Source of the DNA: Lachnospiraceae bacterium
Lineage (GTDB): Bacteria; Bacillota; Clostridia; Lachnospirales; Lachnospiraceae
NCBI GenBank assembly: GCA_910575565.1
Contig: CAJTFL010000003.1
Location: 62,001 to 126,000 of the forward strand
Direction of reading: 5' to 3'
Length of the DNA stretch: 64,000 bases
Shown here in pieces: positions 16,664 to 26,170 of the stretch (positions are counted from its first letter, which is position 1; each line of letters starts with the position of its first letter). Both the position numbers and the translations under genes were made by a program. The notes beneath the pieces are model-generated. The model was not told the origin of the DNA and made no database searches. It saw only the letters and a list, made by a program, of their open reading frames with translations.

Positions 16664-17740
16664 TCATACTCTACTTTTAACCAGTCTTCCAAACAACATC
16701 GATATTTTTCCGTCAAATTTACTTATCTTTTTCCTGATATATTCTATAGCATATTTAGAAATTTTAGATTCTATACGATAAAAAATTACCCCCCCGGAAA
16801 CACATATTATGATAAAAATTATTAATTTTTCAAATTTATTATCAAGAAATCTCCCCACATAAGAATATAAAAATGAATAAAACAATTTCTGAAATAAAAA
16901 AATATGATACGATGCTTTTCCCATCTTTTGTAAAACAGGTAATTTTGCAAAATTTACTTTGTTTCCAAGATAGCAAAATATCACGGGAGCAATATACATC
17001 ACATCTAAACAAGAAGTTCCAGACCAGTTTTTATTTAAGAAAAACGGCATATGATGATAATATTGATCAATAATCAGCCAGACCAGTCCCGCCCCAAAAA
17101 CTGTTGCCGCTGCCGCTTTTGTAAGAATTGTTTTCCCTATAGCAAAATAACAGCCGACAGAGACCGCAAACAAATACCTTACAATCAGCAATCGATATTC
17201 GTAATCGCTCATGCCATACGCAACTTTTAAATACTCCCAAATAAGGCTGAGTATAAAAATTCTGATCACAGCAAGATAGTCAAATTTCTTCACCAAAAAG
17301 TATACAAACGGATAAACCAATACCAGTTGTATCATTACCGGAACATAGTATGCCCCTGGTCCAACTCCTCCCACGATAAACAAGCTTAGTATTCCGTTAA
17401 TAATCCTTCCATCACACAGCCTATACAACATCTTCCTTTTCAATTCAATCACAATTTCTATGGAGAAAATGATAGCAAACGGAAGCAAAAACCTTACCAT
17501 CTTTTCAACGATATATTTTCTATTGTACGCTTCTGACAGACATGATATTTTTCTGTATTCAAATGTTTTAGCCAGAAGATACCCGGAAATAATCATAAAG
17601 ATAGGTACTGCCTGATCTATCCAAAACGGAAAAAGGAAATGCAATCGACTTTCACCAGACCATTCAAAATGTGTAATGACGACAAATAATATACAAATTC
17701 CCTTTAAAACGTCAATTTTTTCATTTCTTTTATATGGCAA
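16664..17740 (-). CDS. Membrane acyltransferase (acyltransferase-3 family)
   Basis: A 358-residue integral membrane protein with about ten hydrophobic segments. The acyltransferase-3 family pattern is visible: an N-terminal KIDVLKGICILFVVITHF in which the histidine ends the first helix, then FWIDQAVPIFMIISGYLLAK. These enzymes O-acetylate surface polysaccharides. Its place at the distal end of the island suggests modification of the finished repeat unit. Codon and base composition are very AT-rich. Confidence 0.85.
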   Translation of the reverse strand: MPYKRNEKIDVLKGICILFVVITHFEWSGESRLHFLFPFWIDQAVPIFMIISGYLLAKTFEYRKISCLSEAYNRKYIVEKMVRFLLPFAIIFSIEIVIELKRKMLYRLCDGRIINGILSLFIVGGVGPGAYYVPVMIQLVLVYPFVYFLVKKFDYLAVIRIFILSLIWEYLKVAYGMSDYEYRLLIVRYLFAVSVGCYFAIGKTILTKAAAATVFGAGLVWLIIDQYYHHMPFFLNKNWSGTSCLDVMYIAPVIFCYLGNKVNFAKLPVLQKMGKASYHIFLFQKLFYSFLYSYVGRFLDNKFEKLIIFIIICVSGGVIFYRIESKISKYAIEYIRKKISKFDGKISMLFGRLVKSRV

Positions 17741-17752
17741 ACGTTAACCACC

Positions 17753-18943
17753 TCATCCATCAATTTTTCTCCACACCACTTTATTGATAATCTCCGTGTA
17801 TGACTGAATAATTTTTACCACTTTTGTACTTACATTTTCCTCTATATAAGATGGAACAGGAATTCCAATATCCCCATGACGATTCATTTCAACCGCTAAT
17901 TCAACTGCCTGCAGCAAGCTCGTCTCATCAATTCCAGCCAGTATAAATCCTGCTTTATCAACAGACTCCTGCCGTTCCGTAGACGTTCTTATACAAACAG
18001 CTGGAAAGGGATGTCCCACACTATTAAAGAAACTGCTTTCTTCCGGCAAAGTACCGGAATCTGACACGACGGCATAAGAATGCATCTGTAAACAGTTATA
18101 ATCGTGAAATCCCATGGGATCATGTTGGATTACCCGTTTATCCAGCTTAAAACCCGTTTCCTCAATCCTCTTTTTGCTTCTCGGATGGCATGAATAAAGA
18201 ATCGGCATATTATACTTCTCTGCCATCTTATTAATCGCGTTAAATAATGAATAAAAATTTTTATCATTATCTATATTCTCTTCCCGATGGGCAGATAAGA
18301 GAATGTATTTTCCCTTTTCCAGCCTAAGTCTTTTATGAATATCCGAATGTTTAATTTTTCCCAGATTATTGTGAAGCACCTCAGCCATAGGAGAACCGGT
18401 TACAAAAGTATATTCCTTTGGACAGCCGCACTCAGCCAAATAATTCCTTGCCTGTTCCGAATAAGCCATATTTACATCAGATATTACATCAACAATTCGC
18501 CTGTTTGTTTCTTCCGGCAGGCATTCATCCTTACAGCGATTTCCTGCTTCCATATGAAAAATCGGAATATGGAGCCTTTTCGCGGAAAGAACTGCCAGAC
18601 AACTGTTTGTATCTCCGAGGACAAGTACTGCATCTGGCCTTATCTCAACCATAAGTTTATAAGATTTCGCCAATATGTTGGCCATCGTCTCTCCTAGATC
18701 GTTGCCGACTGCATTCAAATAGATATCCGGATCAGCCAATTCCAGATCTTTAAAAAAAATACCGTTTAAATTGTAATCATAATTCTGGCCTGTATGGGCA
18801 AGCAATGTGTCAAAATACATTCTGCACTTTTTTATCACTGCCGCAAGCCGAATTACCTCTGGGCGGGTTCCGACGATTATCAGAAGTTTGATTTTTCCAT
18901 TATCCTTAAAGTGTCTCACACTCAAATTTTCATAATTCATCAT
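17753..18943 (-). CDS. fnlC: UDP-N-acetylglucosamine 2-epimerase family, UDP-L-FucNAc synthesis (FnlC/CapG)
   Basis: A non-hydrolysing UDP-GlcNAc 2-epimerase fold of about 396 residues. It shows IVGTRPEVIRLAAVI, LAHTGQNYDYNLNG and SDSGTLPEESSFFN, in the order expected for WecB-like enzymes. Placed directly after fnlA and fnlB it should carry out the last step, C2 epimerisation of UDP-L-PneNAc to UDP-L-FucNAc. The open frame extends 23 codons into fnlB, but the ATG pair at 18943/18940 sits 19 nt after the fnlB stop with AAGGTGA before it, so this start is preferred. Confidence 0.85.
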   Translation of the reverse strand: MMNYENLSVRHFKDNGKIKLLIIVGTRPEVIRLAAVIKKCRMYFDTLLAHTGQNYDYNLNGIFFKDLELADPDIYLNAVGNDLGETMANILAKSYKLMVEIRPDAVLVLGDTNSCLAVLSAKRLHIPIFHMEAGNRCKDECLPEETNRRIVDVISDVNMAYSEQARNYLAECGCPKEYTFVTGSPMAEVLHNNLGKIKHSDIHKRLRLEKGKYILLSAHREENIDNDKNFYSLFNAINKMAEKYNMPILYSCHPRSKKRIEETGFKLDKRVIQHDPMGFHDYNCLQMHSYAVVSDSGTLPEESSFFNSVGHPFPAVCIRTSTERQESVDKAGFILAGIDETSLLQAVELAVEMNRHGDIGIPVPSYIEENVSTKVVKIIQSYTEIINKVVWRKIDG

Positions 18944-18962
18944 TGGAGGCTCACCTTCCTGC

Positions 18963-20162
18963 TCAAATATATTCTCTGAATGTGTCAGGCTTTTCCTGGT
19001 TAAAATGTTCATTTGCCCAGATAATTGTCACTAAGTCTTCATCTTCAGAAATGTTTATCAAACTATGGATATATCCCGGTATCATAAACAGCGCTTCAAG
19101 CTTCTTGCCTGATACCTGATATTCATATATTTTATCATCCCCATATTTTCGTAATTGAATCTTCGCTTTACCGGAGACAACCACGAAAATCTCCCACTTT
19201 GAATTGTGCCAATGCTGTCCCTTTACCACTCCGGGATGGCTCACATTTACAGAGAACTGCCCATCGCCTACAGAACGCAAAAGTTCCGTGAAACTGCCTG
19301 CTTCGTTTTCATTCATTTTTAAAGCATACTTAAAATCCTTTGGTGACAGGTAAGAAAGGTATGTGGAATACAGTTTTTTCTCAAAGGAGTCCTCTGGAAT
19401 ATTCGGTATAACCAGTGTCTGCGGTTGTCGCTTAAAAGCCGACAGCAGATCAATTATGCTTCCAAGCTTTATATGATATGTCTTTGGAACAAAGCAAAAT
19501 TCACTGCACGTATCCGGAATCAGATCCATCCCCATATAATTACAATAGTGAGGTCTTCCTTCCAGGCAGTCGTACATCTCTTCCAACAAATCATCAATAT
19601 AAAGCAGTTCAATCTTCGTTTCGGGATCATTTACAATATAATCTCTGTTATTAGCCACAGCGTCACAAAAGGTCGCTACCGCTGAGTTATAGTTTGGTCT
19701 GCACCATTTACCGAAAATATTTGGAAAGCGATAGATAAATATTTCCGCTCCTGTACGCTTATGGTATTCCATCAGCAATTTTTCACATTCCCTTTTCGAT
19801 TGTCCGTATGCTGAGTTCGTGTGCTTTGCCAGCAGAAGCGCTTGAACCGAACTGGAAAACATTATTTTACATTTATTCCCCTGACGCCAAAGAGAATCTA
19901 ACAAGTTCTTTAAGGAGACGATATTTCCCTCCGAGTATTCCTCCTCATGATTAACCCTGTTTACGCCAGCCAGGTGAAAGATAAAATCCACATCCGCGCA
20001 GTAATGATCCAACTCCTCACTGCTTGTGGTTCGATTAACTTCATATATTTCATCGATCCGGATATCCGGCCTGGTTTTATTCTTTCCGGTTCTTATGGTA
20101 TGCAAATTCGCCACAAGATTTTTTCCGATAAATCCTTCGGAACCTGTCACCATTATTTTCAT
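18963..20162 (-). CDS. fnlB: Bifunctional UDP-L-FucNAc synthesis protein (FnlB/CapF): epimerase plus cupin domains
   Basis: A 399-residue protein. The N-terminal SDR domain begins MKIMVTGSEGFIGKNLV, with YGQSKRECEKLL as the Y-K pair. The C-terminal cupin domain (about 270-399) carries NVSHPGVVKGQHWHNSK, the metal-site histidines typical of CapF. CapF epimerises and then reduces the 4-keto intermediate made by FnlA. It is 4 nt downstream of fnlA and just before fnlC, the standard fnlABC order. Confidence 0.88.
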   Translation of the reverse strand: MKIMVTGSEGFIGKNLVANLHTIRTGKNKTRPDIRIDEIYEVNRTTSSEELDHYCADVDFIFHLAGVNRVNHEEEYSEGNIVSLKNLLDSLWRQGNKCKIMFSSSVQALLLAKHTNSAYGQSKRECEKLLMEYHKRTGAEIFIYRFPNIFGKWCRPNYNSAVATFCDAVANNRDYIVNDPETKIELLYIDDLLEEMYDCLEGRPHYCNYMGMDLIPDTCSEFCFVPKTYHIKLGSIIDLLSAFKRQPQTLVIPNIPEDSFEKKLYSTYLSYLSPKDFKYALKMNENEAGSFTELLRSVGDGQFSVNVSHPGVVKGQHWHNSKWEIFVVVSGKAKIQLRKYGDDKIYEYQVSGKKLEALFMIPGYIHSLINISEDEDLVTIIWANEHFNQEKPDTFREYI

Positions 20163-20166
20163 CTAT

Positions 20167-21207
20167 TTACTTCCTTTTGTCCAGTTCGTCCTTTACATAG
20201 TCTGCGGTAAGTATCTTCTTTACCGTTTCCTCTACATTTAACCGTTTCGTATTGTGACTGGTGTATGCCTCATCAGCCATAGTGTGCACCTGCCCTTTAA
20301 CAAAAAACTTGTCATAATTAAGATCACGGCTGTCTGCCACAACACGGTAATAATTCCCCATATCTTCAGAACGAAGGCGCTCTTCTCTCGTCATAAGGGT
20401 CTCATAAAGTTTTTCGCCATGTCTGGTTCCAATAATGTTTGTCCCACTATCGCCAAATAATTTCTGTACGGCCTTTGCCAAATCACCGATAGTAGACGCA
20501 TCTGCTTTTTGGATAAATAAGTCGCCAGGATTGGCGTGTTCAAAGGCGAATTGAACCAAATCAACAGCTTCGTCCAAATTCATTAAAAACCGAGTCATGT
20601 TGGGATCCGTAATGGTAATGGGATTTCCCGATTTAATCTGATCGATAAACAGCGGAATCACTGAACCACGGCTGCACATGACGTTTCCATACCTGGTGCA
20701 GCAGATCACCGTGCCGCCGCGTTCGGCAGCCACACGGGCATTAGCGTAAATAACGCGCTCCATCATCGCTTTACTAATCCCCATGGCATTGATCGGATAA
20801 GCAGCTTTATCCGTAGATAAGCAAACCACCCGCTTAACCCCGGAATCAATGGCGGCGTGAAGCATATTATCGGTTCCGGCAACATTTGTGCGCACCGCTT
20901 CCATGGGAAAAAATTCACATGACGGAACCTGTTTAAGCGCTGCCGCATGAAAAACATAATCAACGCCATGCATCGCGTCCCTGATGGATTGCGCGTTACG
21001 CACATCCCCAATATGAAATTTTACTTTATTTGCATGATCCGGGTATTTCGCCTGCAGTTCATGGCGCATATCATCCTGCTTCTTCTCGTCCCTGGAAAAA
21101 ATCCGGACTTCCCCAACATCACTTGTCAGAAAATGCTTCAATACAGTATTTCCAAAAGAACCTGTACCGCCTGTAATCATTAATGTTGCGCCGTTTAGAG
21201 TGGACAT
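20167..21207 (-). CDS. fnlA: UDP-GlcNAc 4,6-dehydratase, 5-inverting (FnlA/CapE)
   Basis: A 346-residue SDR with TGGTGSFGNTVLKHF, RDEKKQDDMRHEL, AAALKQVPSCEFFP and STDKAAYPINAMGISKAMME. The latter has the MxxxK arrangement of short soluble dehydratases. The C-terminal region, including YTSHNTKRLNVEET, is specific to the CapE/WbjB branch. It makes UDP-2-acetamido-2,6-dideoxy-beta-L-arabino-hexos-4-ulose. The same intermediate is the PseC substrate, and no other dehydratase of this type is in the window, so it may feed both branches. Confidence 0.9.
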   Translation of the reverse strand: MSTLNGATLMITGGTGSFGNTVLKHFLTSDVGEVRIFSRDEKKQDDMRHELQAKYPDHANKVKFHIGDVRNAQSIRDAMHGVDYVFHAAALKQVPSCEFFPMEAVRTNVAGTDNMLHAAIDSGVKRVVCLSTDKAAYPINAMGISKAMMERVIYANARVAAERGGTVICCTRYGNVMCSRGSVIPLFIDQIKSGNPITITDPNMTRFLMNLDEAVDLVQFAFEHANPGDLFIQKADASTIGDLAKAVQKLFGDSGTNIIGTRHGEKLYETLMTREERLRSEDMGNYYRVVADSRDLNYDKFFVKGQVHTMADEAYTSHNTKRLNVEETVKKILTADYVKDELDKRK

Positions 21208-21243
21208 TTTCTATTCCTCCGATTTATCACTTGTTAAAACAAT

Positions 21244-22437
21244 TCATCCGATAGTTATTCTAATATTCTTTAATATCTTTTCCGCTATAAAAACCGCTTC
21301 TCTTGAATCTTTCCCCGTAGTAATAATGTGCCCGATACGGTCATTACTGGATTTAAGGGCATGAACCCGATCCCCTTCATGCGAATAAAGCTTTATTTCC
21401 TCAACGCCTCGCTCTCTATATGCTTCCTCAGGAATATAAATCTTCTTAATCATTCCTTCTTGAGCACATATAAAACGTATTGCGCTTCCTCTGTCAAATT
21501 TCTTCTCAATATCAATTTGTTTATGTAACGCCAAGAGGATTGAATTCCCAACCATATCTACCCCTGTTGATAAAGGCACAAGCCTGGATGTAATATAATC
21601 CCCCCCAAGCCTGGCAGCTATTTCAACTATTTTAACACCATCTGATGTAACCTTTAATTCTGTATGGGAAACTCCATTAACTATGCCAATTGCCTTAATT
21701 GCCTGTTTCGTAACTAATTCAATTCTTTCTTTGATATCTAAAGGTAAATTACTTTGCTCAGAATGCCCCAATTCTACAAAATATGGCAATGGCGTAACCA
21801 ATTTATCTGTGATTGCTATAATAGTCACTTTCCCATTTTCAATGAAGCTCTCTACACTAACCTCCGGGCCAGTCATAAATTCTTCAACCATCACAACATG
21901 GTTGCGGGAATTCGCCACACATTGATGATAATATTCTCGCAGCTGTGAATCTTCTGATTTAGATTTGATCTGCATAACTCCTCTGCTGGCAGCGCTGTCT
22001 GAAGGCTTTATAATACATACGTCATCAAAAACTCTCACTGCATTTACAAATTCGCTGAAATTGCCACAAGAAAAATATTGCGGAATAGGTATCTGATGCT
22101 TTTTCAGTCTGTCTCTCATGGCTGATTTCACCGTTGCGCATATGGCATTTTCGTATGATAGATCAGAAGGCAATCCCAGCTTTTCAGAAACATATGCAGC
22201 AGTGCGAACCGGCGCGTCGCTAGTAGAGGTAATTACATAATCAGGTTTAATTATTTTAGCTTTTTCCAAAACCGCTTCTTGGTCAATCGTACTTATTAAG
22301 CATGGCTCATCGGCATAAGAAAAACCAACCGCATTTGGGTCATAGTCACATACTACTACTTTCAGGCCTAATTCCTTTGTCTTCCTGATTGCTGGCAGCT
22401 GGAGCGGCCCTGCCCCTAAAATCATCACTGTCTCCAT
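21244..22437 (-). CDS. ATP-grasp family ligase of unknown substrate
   Basis: A 397-residue ATP-grasp protein. The N-terminal preATP-grasp domain reads VMILGAGPLQLPAIRKTKEL and VVVCDYDPNAVG. The ATP-binding core includes VVMVEEFMTGPEVSVESF and HTELKVTSDGVKIVEIAARL, with a Glu and Asn/Ala-Arg metal site similar to PurK/CarB-like ligases. ATP-grasp enzymes form amide bonds through acyl-phosphates. In a sugar cluster this could attach an amino acid or amide. Its start overlaps the preceding gene by 13 nt, so the two are coupled. Confidence 0.8.
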   Translation of the reverse strand: METVMILGAGPLQLPAIRKTKELGLKVVVCDYDPNAVGFSYADEPCLISTIDQEAVLEKAKIIKPDYVITSTSDAPVRTAAYVSEKLGLPSDLSYENAICATVKSAMRDRLKKHQIPIPQYFSCGNFSEFVNAVRVFDDVCIIKPSDSAASRGVMQIKSKSEDSQLREYYHQCVANSRNHVVMVEEFMTGPEVSVESFIENGKVTIIAITDKLVTPLPYFVELGHSEQSNLPLDIKERIELVTKQAIKAIGIVNGVSHTELKVTSDGVKIVEIAARLGGDYITSRLVPLSTGVDMVGNSILLALHKQIDIEKKFDRGSAIRFICAQEGMIKKIYIPEEAYRERGVEEIKLYSHEGDRVHALKSSNDRIGHIITTGKDSREAVFIAEKILKNIRITIG

Positions 22438-23405
22438 AATTGCTCCTTTGAAATTCCTACAGCAATCTTACTCAATATTTCTTCCGTTTTAATTGCCTGT
22501 TCTTCTGTGTAGCAAAAATCATTAAATAAATTTAATATATGTTTATATACATAATTACAGTAAGGGGTAACATCATTGCTCCAATACCCATTACACAGAC
22601 TCATATAGTGATTACTACAATAAAGTCCATTGGCAAACAGAACTTGTTTACAATAATCAGCATTCTCTAAAAACACATTATAGCGCCAAGTATTATATTC
22701 ATTTGAGAGACTTCCCGGAATTTTTGCGTAAATATTGTTTAATTTCTGTTTATGAAGCAATACTTTCTGCAATTGAGATTGCACTAACGCAAAATAATTT
22801 TCCAAATCACAATCAGAATCACAATCCAACCAGTGAGAAAAGAAAATATCCATATTAGCCTTTTGATTTTCTTTTATATGTGATTCCTTAACATGAACTT
22901 CAAATGCATCTTTATCTTTCTGTCGAAAAACTTCTTCTGCTGTTTTATAACTCCATTTTTCATGAATATAACCATATCCGCCAAAACCAATATCAGCAAC
23001 TTTAGTATTTCCGGTAGAAAATAATACCATATCTAAATCTTCACACAGCGATGAATATTTTAATTCAGGTATACATAGGCAGCAATCTTCGACAATAATT
23101 ATTCCAGGATATTCTTGCTTCAATCCATATAACATCAATCTCTGTTTTTCAGTCAAAAAACCGTATGCATGATTAAAATGTATAATAATATTTTCCTTTT
23201 CTTTCGCAAGAGCTAATAATACATCCCATGGCAGGCAGAATGCATGATCTATATCACAAAAAGAAATACTGCACCCCGCTTTTAAATATGTAGCCGGAAC
23301 TGATTCACAAATATTCGCCGGAATAATGACTTCACGTTGAATTTGATTACTTGTCAACCAGCTATATAGTATTGAAGAAGCTCTTTTCCCTATTACAGTA
23401 TACAC
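22425..23405 (-). CDS. Diverged DegT/DnrJ-type PLP aminotransferase-like protein
   Basis: A 326-residue protein with an eroded version of the DegT layout: REVIIPANICESVPATYLKA (compare the EVI-P-T-F-A region), IIVEDCCLCIPELKY (the E-D pair that supports PLP) and FSTGNTKVADIGFGGYGYI, where the lysine sits where the Schiff-base lysine is expected. It is shorter than normal and lacks the clear SGT/SNGT phosphate loop. It could still be a PLP enzyme with an unusual substrate, or an accessory protein. It lies between pseG and the ATP-grasp gene. Confidence 0.65.
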   Translation of the reverse strand: MYTVIGKRASSILYSWLTSNQIQREVIIPANICESVPATYLKAGCSISFCDIDHAFCLPWDVLLALAKEKENIIIHFNHAYGFLTEKQRLMLYGLKQEYPGIIIVEDCCLCIPELKYSSLCEDLDMVLFSTGNTKVADIGFGGYGYIHEKWSYKTAEEVFRQKDKDAFEVHVKESHIKENQKANMDIFFSHWLDCDSDCDLENYFALVQSQLQKVLLHKQKLNNIYAKIPGSLSNEYNTWRYNVFLENADYCKQVLFANGLYCSNHYMSLCNGYWSNDVTPYCNYVYKHILNLFNDFCYTEEQAIKTEEILSKIAVGISKEQLWRQ

Positions 23406-23408
23406 CTG

Positions 23409-24419
23409 CTACCCCCTAATGATATCTGCAATTCTTTTTACCCCTTTTTTGTCAAAATAACGACCATAGCTCTGTGCACGGTTTTTTCTCCTATCATATT
23501 CTAACTCTTCTTTAAACAGTTTAAGAATTTTATCCTTTAAAGCCGAATCAAATATAACCATATTTCCCAAAAAAGGAACCATATGTTTCTCATCCATAGC
23601 TACGCATTGCTCATGATGATTGCTTACAAATTCAAAACTAATACACGGCACATTCATAGATAAGGCTTCAAAAATAATCGTTGAACCAGGTCCTAAAACC
23701 AAGTCAAATTGAGTAAGAAATACAGCCATATTTTGTCCCCATGGGATTAATTTGACATTATCATGTATCTCCTTTACTTTAAATAATGCTCTTTTATAAC
23801 TTTCTTTATAATATAATCCGAGAAGAACATAAAATTCTATATAATCATACTCCTTCACCAGTGTACTAAGAATATTATACGCTGCATGATAATCATCTGT
23901 ACTTCCGGTCGTTATTAAAACTTTACTAACATTTCTTCTGATATCATGATTTTTTACTTTACAAAATTCTTCTCGAAGCGGAAAATAATCCGATCCTAAA
24001 AAAAGCTGCCTATTATATCTTGAATTTGAATAAAATTCATGGGAAGCTTCTATATTATAGTTGATTATAACGGAACAATTATAATCAAACGCATAAAGAT
24101 CATCGATATAAATAACCTTTCCAACCTGACTTAACACATCAAAGTCCTCGGGAGAGATTTCATATGTATCAACTAATATGGTATGACACTTATGCTCTAA
24201 CATCCAATTTCTGACCTGAATACTATACGGTATATTTTTATCTGTTAGCCTAAAATATATGATCCCATTATCTGCAAGGACATTTGTATCCGAAAAATCT
24301 GATATCAAAAAATAAACTAATTGATTGTTTTTGATTAATTCTTTTGCAATCGATATGCAACGCATAAAATGACCCATGCCGATTGTTTCATTCCCATCTG
24401 CCCTTATCGCCAACATCAA
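23409..24419 (-). CDS. pseG: UDP-2,4-diacetamido-2,4,6-trideoxy-beta-L-altropyranose hydrolase (PseG)
   Basis: A 336-residue GT-B-like protein that removes UDP from the pseudaminic acid precursor. The diagnostic GMGHFMRC is at residues 14-21, with His17 as the likely catalytic base. LVDTYEI and VIYIDDLYAFDYN follow, and the C-terminal nucleotide site contains ITTGSTDDYHAAYNIL and GPGSTIIFEALSMNVPCI. It overlaps the pseI stop by 4 nt (ATGA). Its presence with pseC, pseF and pseI marks a pseudaminic-type nonulosonate route. Confidence 0.88.
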   Translation of the reverse strand: MMLAIRADGNETIGMGHFMRCISIAKELIKNNQLVYFLISDFSDTNVLADNGIIYFRLTDKNIPYSIQVRNWMLEHKCHTILVDTYEISPEDFDVLSQVGKVIYIDDLYAFDYNCSVIINYNIEASHEFYSNSRYNRQLFLGSDYFPLREEFCKVKNHDIRRNVSKVLITTGSTDDYHAAYNILSTLVKEYDYIEFYVLLGLYYKESYKRALFKVKEIHDNVKLIPWGQNMAVFLTQFDLVLGPGSTIIFEALSMNVPCISFEFVSNHHEQCVAMDEKHMVPFLGNMVIFDSALKDKILKLFKEELEYDRRKNRAQSYGRYFDKKGVKRIADIIRG

Positions 24420-25474
24420 TAATCTTCCTCTGTATTTATCATACTATAACTTAGCGGTGTTCCGAATTTCAAATCTCCTTTTGCCTTCTTGCCCAACACT
24501 CTGTTTAATTCCTTCGGCTTTAGTCCGTTATTTGGCCGAATACTCCTGACATTATCCGTGGTAAGAATTTCCCCAGCTTTAATATCTTTGACAACAAATA
24601 AACTTCTTCTGCATTTATATTCTTCCATTTCGCCTTTAGAAGGACCATACTGAATTCTTCCCCGCATAGGATTTACGCTATTTACTGCTTTAATCATCTC
24701 CTCAAATTCTTTTGGTTCCATTGAAAATTCACTGTCAGCATTTTCAATTTTCCTGGATAGGCAAAAATGTTTTTCAATTACCTGAGCCCCCAAAGCCACC
24801 GCCACAATATCCGATAAATATCCCATACTATGGTCAGAAAGGCCGACTGTTACTTGAAATTTCTTTTTCATATCTGCTATCATATTTAAATTCAAATTAC
24901 TAATATCCGTAGGATATTCACTGCAGCATTTGAGTAAAACCACCTGGTAATTATTCATGCGATGGCACGCATCCAGAGCATCCCTAATTTCTTCTTCACT
25001 AGCCATTCCACAAGAAATAATCATAGGCTTGCCTTTTGACGCGGCATATTCAATCAATGGTATATCAACAATCTCAAAACTGGCTATTTTATATGCCTCA
25101 CATCCCATCTCTTCCAAGAAATCAACTGCTGTATTATCAAATGGAGTGGAGAGAAAGTCTATTCCAGCCTTATCGCATTCTCTCTTAATAATCGGCTGCC
25201 ATTCCCATGGAGTATACGCACTGTTGTATAATTCATATAAATTCATATTGTCCCATAATCCGCCATGAAAAGTAAAACAATCATCATGGCAATTAATAGT
25301 AATCGTATCTGCAGTATAAGTCTGAATCTTCAGACAATCCGCACCGCATTTTTTTGCTTCATGGACAATTTGAATTGCGTTCTCCAATTTTCCCGCATGA
25401 TTCGCGCTCATTTCCGCAATAGTATATATTCTGCCCAAATTCAATGAATCATATAGGTGGAACATTTTATGCAC
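24416..25474 (-). CDS. pseI: Pseudaminic acid synthase (NeuB family)
   Basis: A 352-residue sialic-acid-synthase family enzyme that condenses phosphoenolpyruvate with the 6-deoxy-altrose derivative. The NeuB TIM barrel shows IAEMSANHAG (10-30 region), CLKIQTYTADT, FLSTPFD, YKIASFEIVDIPLIEY and GLSDHSMG. The C-terminal SAF/antifreeze domain starts near RRSLFVVKDIKAGEILT. YTADTIT and the neighbouring Pse genes favour PseI over NeuB or LegI. It overlaps pseF by 8 nt. Confidence 0.9.
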   Translation of the reverse strand: MHKMFHLYDSLNLGRIYTIAEMSANHAGKLENAIQIVHEAKKCGADCLKIQTYTADTITINCHDDCFTFHGGLWDNMNLYELYNSAYTPWEWQPIIKRECDKAGIDFLSTPFDNTAVDFLEEMGCEAYKIASFEIVDIPLIEYAASKGKPMIISCGMASEEEIRDALDACHRMNNYQVVLLKCCSEYPTDISNLNLNMIADMKKKFQVTVGLSDHSMGYLSDIVAVALGAQVIEKHFCLSRKIENADSEFSMEPKEFEEMIKAVNSVNPMRGRIQYGPSKGEMEEYKCRRSLFVVKDIKAGEILTTDNVRSIRPNNGLKPKELNRVLGKKAKGDLKFGTPLSYSMINTEEDY

Positions 25475-26159
25475 CTCTCATATTTTGAAATTTCTGTTCA
25501 GCTAACCGCCAATCTGACATATTATCAATATCCTGCACCTCTTCCTCTGGCAAAAGATACGCCGCCGAATGAGGTGTTATCAAATTATGATATTTGATCA
25601 GCGAATCTGTTTTACACAGGTAAAACTGACCCGCATCATGATAAATTGGCATTAAATCCTGACTCCTCGCATTCTCATATTCGGGGTATTGATATTGTAA
25701 TTTACCTTTAACCTCTATCAGTGCACGCTGTGGCGGAAAACTAAACTTAACAACTGGCACAACTGACTCCCTCTCTGAATCATTCTCTAAAATGTTAAAC
25801 GCATATTTTATTTTGTTTGGTGATATAAACGGAGCGGTCGGATATATGCAGCATACAATATCATACTCCTTTGAATTATCCTTGTATCTTTGGAGCACTT
25901 CGATCAATACATCCTCTGTTGTAGCAAAATCGGTGCTTGCTTCAATGCTCCTAAGGAAAGGTACTTTTGCGCCATACTGTTTTGCCACGGCAGCAATCTC
26001 TTCGCTATCGGTGGAAACCATAATTTCATCAAACATATTACTATTTATAGCTGCTTCTATGCTATATGCAATAATCGGTTTACCACAAAAATTTTTAATA
26101 TTCTTTTTAGGTATCCTTTTCGATCCGCCTCTGGCAGTAATAATAGCAATTGAGTTCAT
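25467..26159 (-). CDS. pseF: CMP-pseudaminic acid cytidylyltransferase
   Basis: A CMP-nonulosonate synthetase of about 230 residues. The nucleotide loop is IAIITARGGSKRIPKKNIK, followed by PIIAYSIEAA, STDSEEIAAVAKQYGA and CCIYPTAPF. It activates pseudaminic acid with CTP for transfer. The ATG at 26159 is selected because GGAGGA is correctly spaced before it; a slightly longer in-frame start has none. It begins 11 nt after pseC. Confidence 0.9.
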   Translation of the reverse strand: MNSIAIITARGGSKRIPKKNIKNFCGKPIIAYSIEAAINSNMFDEIMVSTDSEEIAAVAKQYGAKVPFLRSIEASTDFATTEDVLIEVLQRYKDNSKEYDIVCCIYPTAPFISPNKIKYAFNILENDSERESVVPVVKFSFPPQRALIEVKGKLQYQYPEYENARSQDLMPIYHDAGQFYLCKTDSLIKYHNLITPHSAAYLLPEEEVQDIDNMSDWRLAEQKFQNMRGA

Positions 26160-26170
26160 CCCAATCCTCC

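Noticed and set aside
16428..16781. A 117-codon plus-strand frame upstream of the O-acyltransferase
   Set aside because: It runs into the acyltransferase coding sequence on the opposite strand, and the only plausible part is the first 50 codons, which match nothing I recognise. It is recorded only as a gap.
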